Positions 5,997 through 10,247 of a stretch of 10,247 nucleotides of DNA are shown in pieces. The DNA is from Lachnospiraceae bacterium. Lineage in GTDB: Bacteria; Bacillota_A; Clostridia; Lachnospirales; Lachnospiraceae. Position 1 is the stretch's first letter; each line of letters starts with the position of its first letter. The stretch is from NCBI GenBank assembly GCA_003446335.1, contig DMAZ01000103.1, positions 1 to 10,247 on the forward strand. The letters run 5' to 3'. The translations under genes and the position numbers were made by a program. The notes under the pieces are model-generated. The model saw only the letters and a program-made list of their open reading frames with translations, was not told where the DNA came from and searched no databases.

Positions 5997-6980
5997 ATGA
6001 GAACAAAAACTGAAACAGATCATATACAGATGCAGCCGGAAATTACCCGCCGTATTTTTACCTTCACGGCATCTGCAGAAGACGAGGGGAGATCTGCCCG
6101 GGACATTATCCTGTACCGCTGGAAGATGGTCCATCACGATGTGGCCCGGGCGAAGTACGATACGCCAAACGGCATTACCGTCAACGGGGAAGTTTCCTAT
6201 ATCAACAGACGGCTGCATGAAGGGGATGTTCTTCAGGTCATCCTGACGGATTTTCCGCCGGAGAACATTGTTCCGGAGAAGCATCCCATCGAGGTGGTCT
6301 ATGAGGATGAGGATATCATATGCCTGAACAAGCCGGCCGGGGTGGTCGTGCACCCCTCCCACGGACATTACAGTGATTCCCTTGCCAACTACCTTGCATA
6401 TTACTTTAAAATGAAGCATGAGCCTCATGAAATTCGGACTGTCGGAAGGCTGGATAAGGATACCTCCGGGCTCATCCTTTTTGCGAAGAGCCGGACGATG
6501 GCAGCGCATATGACCGAACAGGCCGGGAAGGGGATTCATACGAAGACCTATTATGCACTGGCGGCCGGGAGATTTGAGCACAGCTCCGGAAAAATAGAGG
6601 TTCCGATCGAGAGAGAGTTCGAGGGCGCCAAGAAGCGTGTTGCCCGGGAGGGCGGAGATTATGCGCTCACTATGTATGAGGTGATTCGCCAGTATGAGGA
6701 CTATGCGCTTCTTGACGTACGCATCGCGACCGGACGGACCCATCAGATCCGGGTCCATATGAATCACATCGGACATCCTCTTCTCGGGGATCCGATTTAT
6801 AATCCGGATTATGTATATCAGAACAGTGCGGAAGGGGGCAGGAGACTGGAACGGGCTGCGCTGCATGCTGCCAGGGTCAGTTTTTATCAGCCTTTTCTTG
6901 AAAAAAAGATAGTGCTGAGCGCGGAAATGCCGGAGGATTTTCGCTTTTTTGTACCGGAACATACACCGGTGCTTTTCTGA
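5997..6980 (+). CDS. RluA-family pseudouridine synthase
   Basis: A 327-residue RNA pseudouridine synthase of the RluA/RluC/RluD family, which modifies 23S rRNA or tRNA uridines. Seen in order: an S4-like N-terminal region (about 18-85, including ARAKYDTPNGITVNGE), the IICLNKPAGVVVHPS motif (107-121), and the catalytic VGRLDKDTSGLILFAKS with Asp153. Further on is ATGRTHQIRVHMNHIGHPLLGD, a strong family signature. The target uridine cannot be told from sequence. The start at 5997 has only a weak AAGAG site at 5991-5995. An in-frame ATG 11 codons later has no better one, so the start is uncertain. The hairpin at 5963-5982 may modulate translation. The gene ends about 100 bases before a strong bidirectional terminator. 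Confidence 0.92.
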   Translation: MRTKTETDHIQMQPEITRRIFTFTASAEDEGRSARDIILYRWKMVHHDVARAKYDTPNGITVNGEVSYINRRLHEGDVLQVILTDFPPENIVPEKHPIEVVYEDEDIICLNKPAGVVVHPSHGHYSDSLANYLAYYFKMKHEPHEIRTVGRLDKDTSGLILFAKSRTMAAHMTEQAGKGIHTKTYYALAAGRFEHSSGKIEVPIEREFEGAKKRVAREGGDYALTMYEVIRQYEDYALLDVRIATGRTHQIRVHMNHIGHPLLGDPIYNPDYVYQNSAEGGRRLERAALHAARVSFYQPFLEKKIVLSAEMPEDFRFFVPEHTPVLF

Positions 6981-7053
6981 TTCAGAACGAATGAATTTAA
7001 TCTCTGACGCGCAAATGGGAAGGTGCTTCGCACTCTTCGCGGCGCGGCAAGAT

Positions 7054-7069
7054 CGCCGGGGCGTTCTTG
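7054..7069 (+). repeat. Copy of a CGCCnnGGCGTTCTTG sequence shared with 4882-4897
   Basis: CGCCGGGGCGTTCTTG here matches the minus strand of 4882-4897 at 14 of 16 positions. The two differences are the central pair, so the palindromic CGCC/GGCG is kept. Upstream bases 7003-7045 also contain GCTTCGC and AATGGG words that occur in the element at 4812-4870. This suggests degenerate members of one intergenic repeat family, though a short match like this could be coincidence. Confidence 0.4.
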
Positions 7070-7078
7070 ATTAAAGAA

Positions 7079-7112
7079 AAAACCGCCGCATCATTACTGA
7101 TGCGGCGGTTTT
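7079..7112. terminator. Strong bidirectional intrinsic terminator
   Basis: A perfect 15-bp stem (7079-7093 with 7098-7112, core CCGCCGCATCA / TGATGCGGCGG) closes on the four-base loop TTAC. On the minus strand it ends in six T residues (complement of 7077-7082) and sits directly after the tRNA-Ala gene. On the plus strand it ends in TTTT and can stop transcription from the RluA-family gene. Confidence 0.92.
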
Positions 7113-7116
7113 GTTC

Positions 7117-7189
7117 TGGAGACAGTGGGACTTGAACCCATGACCTCCTGAATGCCATTCAGGCGCTCTCCCAACTGAGCTATGCCCCC
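7117..7189 (-). tRNA. tRNA-Ala (anticodon GGC)
   Basis: A 73-nt cloverleaf on the minus strand: acceptor arm GGGGGCA / TGTCTCC with discriminator A, a D arm GCTC/GAGC, the anticodon stem CCTGA/TCAGG around ATGGCAT (anticodon GGC, reading alanine GCC/GCU codons), a five-base variable region, and a T arm with loop TTCAAGT. The third acceptor pair is G3-U70, the alanine identity element. The outermost T-stem pair is an A-C mismatch (49-65). The 3' CCA is not encoded, since GAA follows the discriminator. A promoter lies upstream and a strong terminator starts 5 bases after the 3' end, so it appears to be a single-gene unit. Confidence 0.96.
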
Positions 7190-7206
7190 TTGTTTTCACG
7201 AACGCT

Positions 7207-7215
7207 ATTATAACA
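7207..7215 (-). promoter_or_regulatory. Extended -10 promoter of tRNA-Ala
   Basis: On the minus strand the sequence reads TGTTATAAT: a TGn extension plus a perfect TATAAT, ending 17 bases before the first base of the mature tRNA. A weak -35 (TTTCCT) lies 17 bases further upstream. Confidence 0.65.
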
Positions 7216-7384
7216 CATGAAAACAGAATAGGAAAGCATTATTTTTGAATAAGAGGCAGTTCCGCGTCAATGCAGAAGCTTCTGCGACAAGTCTGTTTCA
7301 TAATTATCCCCGTCTTACTGTCTCTGATTCTTTAGTGCTTTACTGTGAAAAAGTGATTGTATCATGATGTAATATACAGACATA

Positions 7385-7413
7385 TTGACAGATTAGCCTC
7401 GAAAAAATAAACT
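7385..7413 (+). promoter_or_regulatory. Putative promoter of the AraC-family regulator
   Basis: Perfect TTGACA (7385-7390) is followed after exactly 17 bases by TAAACT (7408-7413), a 4/6 -10 match. It predicts a leader of nearly 190 nt before the regulator start. A TTGCAC word (7413-7418) also found upstream of the binding-protein gene overlaps its downstream edge and could be a site for autoregulation. Confidence 0.4.
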
Positions 7414-7528
7414 TGCACGATACAGGAATTATAAATACAAACATTTAGACAAGATATTATTACTAAAAAGACTGCTTTTTTACCGGCTCAGACGATAAAC
7501 TTGAGAATGAACGAAGGAGTGCGGGAAA

Positions 7529-7594
7529 GTGCGCATATATGCCGGAAATGAAGCATTTCCTGAAATGATTATTCTAATTCAAGTGGCTGCGTAA
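7529..7594 (+). CDS. Possible 21-residue leader peptide upstream of the AraC-family gene
   Basis: A GTG codon at 7529 has AAGGAG (7514-7519) 9 bases upstream and opens a 21-residue frame with the N-terminus MRIYAGNEAF and a hydrophobic end, MIILIQVAA. Its TAA (7592-7594) abuts the ribosome binding site of the regulator, whose start is 13 bases further on. That arrangement would permit translational coupling. A stem-loop (7544-7560) lies inside it. Nothing in the peptide is recognisable, and a frame this short can arise by chance. Confidence 0.25.
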   Translation: MRIYAGNEAFPEMIILIQVAA

Positions 7595-7607
7595 AGAAGG
7601 AGCGAAC

Positions 7608-8459
7608 ATGGCAAATGAAAAGTTTTTATATAAACCCTTTGAGCGGAAATTCAATGACCTTTATTTCTGCTATTGCGGATATGAGGCCTGTGCGCCTCTT
7701 CATAGCTTTGGTCCGGCTGTAAGACCGAATTACCTGATTCACTTTGTCATGGACGGAAAAGGAATTTTCAACATTGAGAGCAGTACATATCAGCTGTCAG
7801 CCGGGGAAGGATTTATCATAGAACCCGGGAAACAGACATTTTATCAGGCTGATGCCAGAGAACCCTGGACGTATTTCTGGATCGGATTTGACGGAACACT
7901 CGCAGAGGACATTCTTTCTAAAATGGGTCTCGGCCACTCACATCTGACTTTTCGATGCGAGAACGGGACTGAGATGCGTGACATTGTATTCGATATGCTG
8001 AAATACAACCGGGCAAATGATGCTGATGAACTGATGATCGAGTCTCTTCTGTTCAAATTGTTCTCCTCTCTCATGTCGGGCATTGCAATAGGAATGCCGG
8101 GAACAGTAAAGGGAAATGAGTATGTTCGCAAGGCGATCGAGTTCATTCAGAATAATTATGCTCGTCAGATACACGTAAAGGATGTCGCGGATTATGTGAA
8201 CATAAACAGAGGGTATCTGTACTCCCTTTTTAAATCGGAGATGAATATGTCTCCGCAGGAATATCTCAGCAATCTGAGACTGACAAGGGCGGCCGAGCTG
8301 CTGAACACGACCAATTATTCGGTAGAAGTCATTGCGACTTCGAATGGTTACGGTGATCCGGTCGTCTTCACGAAGGCTTTTAAAAAGATGCACGGTGTGT
8401 CACCGTCGAAATACAGACAGCGAACAGTGGAAAATTCCAGAAAATCGCTTCTTGATTAA
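7608..8459 (+). CDS. AraC-family transcriptional regulator (sugar-responsive type)
   Basis: A 283-residue cytosolic regulator with normal two-domain layout. The N-terminal cupin-type sensing domain (about 15-100) contains YLIHFVMDGKGIFNI and the LSAGEGFIIEPGKQTFYQAD strand pair followed by PWTYFWIGFDG, a pattern typical of carbohydrate-responsive members such as the MsmR type. The C-terminal DNA-binding domain has two helix-turn-helix units (about 187-208 and 237-259) and ends in the family signature GYGDPVVFTKAFKKMHGVSPSKYR. GAAGGAG lies upstream of the ATG. The binding-protein gene starts 136 bases downstream on the same strand, which makes the transporter the probable target, usually by activation in this family. 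The inducing sugar is unknown. Confidence 0.93.
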   Translation: MANEKFLYKPFERKFNDLYFCYCGYEACAPLHSFGPAVRPNYLIHFVMDGKGIFNIESSTYQLSAGEGFIIEPGKQTFYQADAREPWTYFWIGFDGTLAEDILSKMGLGHSHLTFRCENGTEMRDIVFDMLKYNRANDADELMIESLLFKLFSSLMSGIAIGMPGTVKGNEYVRKAIEFIQNNYARQIHVKDVADYVNINRGYLYSLFKSEMNMSPQEYLSNLRLTRAAELLNTTNYSVEVIATSNGYGDPVVFTKAFKKMHGVSPSKYRQRTVENSRKSLLD

Positions 8460-8497
8460 GTATGAATTAAAGGAAAGTGACTGATTATGCTGACATT

Positions 8498-8568
8498 TTG
8501 ACAGCTTTTAGTAACAAATGTGTCTAACGTCGCTGAAGCATTTGCAAATAAAATTAGTATAGTTGCAC
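8498..8568 (+). promoter_or_regulatory. Promoter/operator region of the sugar transporter operon
   Basis: TTGACA (8498-8503) has only a poor -10 (TGTCTA, 8521-8526) at 17 bases, and TATAGT (8559-8564) has no good -35, as expected for an activator-dependent promoter. TTGCAA (8542-8547) and TTGCAC (8563-8568) are direct repeats 21 bp apart, two helical turns, the usual layout of paired AraC-family half-sites. Thirteen of 21 positions match between the two repeat units. I found no convincing catabolite-responsive (cre) element. Confidence 0.4.
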
Positions 8569-8595
8569 AAATATATCTTATACAGGGAGGTAACT

Positions 8596-9936
8596 ATGAA
8601 AAGAAAGCTTTTAGCGGCTACACTTACCACTGCAATGGTGCTCTCACTGGCAGCCTGCGGTGGCGGCTCATCATCTTCTTCTGATACGGCTGCATCAGGT
8701 TCCGGTGCATCCGGATCAGGCGAACTTCAGGTCAACATCTGGGATAACAATCAGCTGGAAGGTCTGCAGAAGATCGCAGACGAATGGACGGAAGAATCCG
8801 GTGTAAAGGTCAAGATCAATGTTGTTGACTGGGATAACTACTGGACACTCCTTGAGGCAGGCGCCTCCGGCGGACAGATGCCCGACGTATTCTGGATGCA
8901 TTCCAATACAGCTCAGATGTATATGGAAAATGACCTTCTTCTGAATCTCGATGATTATATCGCAAATGACGATGCAATCGACCTTTCCAACTACTATGAA
9001 GGTATTGTCGACCTCTACAACCGCGATGACAACGGTTCACAGTATGCACTTCCAAAAGATCACGATACGATCGCACTCCTTTACAATAAGGCAATCTTTG
9101 ATAAGTACGGCGTAGAATATCCGACAGATGACTGGACATGGGAAGATGTCCGCGATGCGGCTGCCAAGATTTCCGAGGCAGGCAAGGCTGACGGCGTTTA
9201 CGGCTACGCGATCAACACTTCCAACAACCAGGACGGCTGGTACAACATCATTTATGATTACGGCGGACAGGTCATCACAGATGACCATAAGGGAACGACG
9301 ATCGGCTCCGATGAAGCAAAAGCCGGCATGGAAATGATGCGTCAGATTCTTGAGGTCGCTGCACCGCAGACCGTTGTTGCAGAGACAGGTACAGACTCTC
9401 TGTTCAATTCCGGTCTTGCAGCCATGATCACACAGGGATCCTGGATGATCAACACATTCTATAAAGCTGAACATCATGACGATTATGCATGGGCTATGCT
9501 TCCGTATGCTGACGTGAACGGCAACGGCACCTGCGATAAAGGTGAACGTTACTCTGCATACAATGGACTTGGCTGGGCAGCAGCTGCCAACACAGCCAAT
9601 CCGGATGCTGCTTACAGTCTGATTTCTTATTTCTGCTCCGAGAAAGCGCAGAAAGAGCAGGCTTCTCTCGGCGTTACCATGGGCGGTATGAAGGGTGTAT
9701 CTGAGGATTTCGCAAACGCATTTGAGGGCATGGATGTTTCCGCATTCACACGTGCCGAGGAAGAAGGAGATCTGTTCTTCCGTCCGTATACAAGAAATAC
9801 GACTGTCTGGGAAGATGCACTTCAGCAGAACGGCGGATTCCTTGATGCATGGCTCAATCCGTCCGATCCGGCAGTAATGGCCACAGCCTGCGATAATGCA
9901 CAGAAGATCATCGAAGATGCTATTGCAGCTGAGTAA
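8596..9936 (+). CDS. Sugar ABC transporter substrate-binding lipoprotein (extracellular solute-binding family 1)
   Basis: A 446-residue lipoprotein that binds a sugar or oligosaccharide outside the cell and delivers it to the permease. The signal peptide MKRKLLAATLTTAMVLSLAAC ends in a lipobox with Cys21, followed by a Gly/Ser-rich tether to about residue 42. The mature part shows family features: GGQMPDVFWMHSNTAQMY, ALPKDHDTIALLYNKAIFDKYG, TWEDVRDAAAKI, and a C-terminal WLNPSDPAV region. Residues 306-317 fit an EF-hand calcium loop (D-x-N-x-N-x-T-x-D-x-x-E). The start at 8596 is supported by AGGGAGG just upstream. An earlier in-frame ATG at 8563 would spoil the signal peptide. The ligand is unknown. 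An AraC-family regulator precedes it and a permease gene follows. Confidence 0.94.
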   Translation: MKRKLLAATLTTAMVLSLAACGGGSSSSSDTAASGSGASGSGELQVNIWDNNQLEGLQKIADEWTEESGVKVKINVVDWDNYWTLLEAGASGGQMPDVFWMHSNTAQMYMENDLLLNLDDYIANDDAIDLSNYYEGIVDLYNRDDNGSQYALPKDHDTIALLYNKAIFDKYGVEYPTDDWTWEDVRDAAAKISEAGKADGVYGYAINTSNNQDGWYNIIYDYGGQVITDDHKGTTIGSDEAKAGMEMMRQILEVAAPQTVVAETGTDSLFNSGLAAMITQGSWMINTFYKAEHHDDYAWAMLPYADVNGNGTCDKGERYSAYNGLGWAAAANTANPDAAYSLISYFCSEKAQKEQASLGVTMGGMKGVSEDFANAFEGMDVSAFTRAEEEGDLFFRPYTRNTTVWEDALQQNGGFLDAWLNPSDPAVMATACDNAQKIIEDAIAAE

Positions 9937-9969
9937 CCAGAGTTCCGCGGCAGGGGTAAAAAATAATCT

Positions 9970-10036
9970 TAACTGCTCAGCACACCCGTAGTCGGATTGC
10001 TTCGCTATCCTCATTATGGGTGCAGGTAATTACATA
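9970..10036. repeat. Palindromic element downstream of the binding-protein gene, related to 4812-4870
   Basis: The arms TTAACTGCTCAGCACACCC (9968-9986) and GGGTGCAGGTAATTACAT (10018-10035) are imperfect inverse complements around a loop that contains GCTTCGC. The inverse complement of 4812-4870 shares the words AACTGC, CACCC, GCTTCGC, GGG and TTACA in the same order. Here it lies between binding protein and permease, so in the mRNA it would form a stem-loop after the binding-protein coding region. Confidence 0.5.
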
Positions 10037-10047
10037 CAGTTGACATT

Positions 10048-10085
10048 GGAGCCGGGCTCGCAGGAGGACCCTGCAGTCCGGCTTC
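10048..10085 (+). other. Intercistronic stem-loop before the permease gene
   Basis: GGAGCCGG (10048-10055) pairs with CCGGCTTC (10078-10085), and inside it GCAGG (10060-10064) pairs with CCTGC (10070-10074) around a five-base loop. No T-run follows. Such structures between a binding-protein gene and its permease gene, as between malE and malF of enteric bacteria, protect the upstream message and help keep the binding protein in excess. The same role is inferred here. Confidence 0.6.
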
Positions 10086-10110
10086 TGTATTCTATCAGAA
10101 AGGGGGATTT

Positions 10111-10247
10111 ATGAAGCAAAAAATGACAGTGGCTGAGAAGAGGGAGGCGAAATGGGCATATCTCTTCGTCTTTCCCACGATGCTCGGTCTGATCGTTCTA
10201 AATTTTTACCCATTCTTCAATACGATTTATCAGTCTTTCTGCAAGAC
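10111..10247 (+). CDS. Sugar ABC transporter permease, MalF type, N-terminal fragment
   Basis: The first 45 codons of a gene that runs off the window. The N-terminus is a short charged cytoplasmic tail (MKQKMTVAEKREAK) followed by a hydrophobic first membrane segment (about residues 15-33) and FYPFFNTIYQSF, a typical beginning of family-1 sugar permeases that form the membrane channel with a MalG-type partner. AAAGGGGGA lies upstream of the ATG. It follows the binding-protein gene after 174 bases containing two stem-loops and no convincing promoter or terminator, so it is probably in the same operon. A second permease gene is expected beyond the window. Confidence 0.85.
   Translation, partial: MKQKMTVAEKREAKWAYLFVFPTMLGLIVLNFYPFFNTIYQSFCK

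Larger units (their letters stand above)
7190..7607. other. 418-nt intergenic region between tRNA-Ala and the AraC-family gene
   Basis: No long gene is present. It holds the minus-strand tRNA promoter (7207-7215), a 14-bp perfect palindrome GCAGAAGCTTCTGC (7272-7285), a plus-strand promoter candidate with consensus -35 (7385-7413), a possible 21-codon leader ORF (7529-7594) and a small perfect stem-loop GGAAATG-AAG-CATTTCC (7544-7560). The stretch 7380-7480 is visibly A+T-rich compared with the coding parts. Confidence 0.7.

Noticed and set aside
5038..6006. Long open frame on the minus strand, 322 codons, opposite the YitT gene
   Set aside because: Its translation has no recognisable domain, is rich in His, Arg and Asp without pattern, and it has no ribosome binding site. 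The plus-strand YitT frame explains the region fully.
5943..6962. Long open frame on the minus strand, 339 codons, opposite the RluA-family gene
   Set aside because: It is a shadow of the codon pattern of the real gene. No motifs, and the plus strand carries clear catalytic signatures.
7272..7285. 14-bp perfect palindrome GCAGAAGCTTCTGC
   Set aside because: It has no T-run and lies far from both flanking genes. Kept only as a note because it may be chance.
9037..10014. Long open frame on the minus strand, 325 codons, opposite the binding-protein gene
   Set aside because: Cysteine- and isoleucine-rich without any family signature. The plus-strand lipoprotein is unambiguous.
10040..10045. Consensus TTGACA in the binding protein-permease gap
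   Set aside because: At 16-18 bases downstream there is only G+C-rich stem sequence and no -10-like hexamer, so a permease promoter is not supported.

Overview
The window looks like chromosomal DNA of a Gram-positive Clostridia member, most likely Lachnospiraceae. The evidence is strong AGGAGG-type ribosome binding sites, roughly balanced G+C, a lipoprotein-type sugar-binding protein, a YitT-family membrane protein, a tRNA gene without encoded CCA, and a predicted-esterase/ATP-grasp gene pair of a kind I associate with that family. The family assignment is inference. No phage, insertion sequence, CRISPR array or toxin gene is visible.

Left part (1-2783): the 3' end of an M18 aminopeptidase gene converges on a nicotinamidase-like cysteine hydrolase, with a 92-bp imperfect palindrome between them. 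The hydrolase diverges from a patatin-like phospholipase, and the two share a 176-bp promoter region. The phospholipase converges on an RsuA-family pseudouridine synthase.

Middle part (2079-7189): RsuA, a predicted alpha/beta-hydrolase esterase and an ATP-grasp ligase lie head to tail on the minus strand with gaps of 22-23 nt, so they are probably one operon transcribed ATP-grasp > esterase > RsuA. The esterase probably starts at TTG. Divergently, on the plus strand, lie a YitT-family membrane protein and an RluA-family pseudouridine synthase. The 271-bp divergent region holds an extended -10 promoter, two palindromic elements and a perfect 14-bp inverted repeat at its edges. The RluA gene ends at a strong bidirectional terminator shared with a minus-strand tRNA-Ala(GGC).

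Right part (7190-10247): a 418-nt non-coding stretch, perhaps with a 21-codon leader ORF, precedes an AraC-family regulator. This is followed by a sugar ABC transporter operon: a binding lipoprotein, an intergenic region with two stem-loops, and the start of a MalF-type permease that runs off the window. The regulator probably controls the transporter in response to a sugar that cannot be named from the sequence.

No clearly new multi-gene system stands out. The points most worth following are the esterase/ATP-grasp pair of unknown product, the possible invertible promoter segment at 4776-5038, related palindromic elements in three intergenic regions, and an EF-hand-like calcium loop in the sugar-binding protein.
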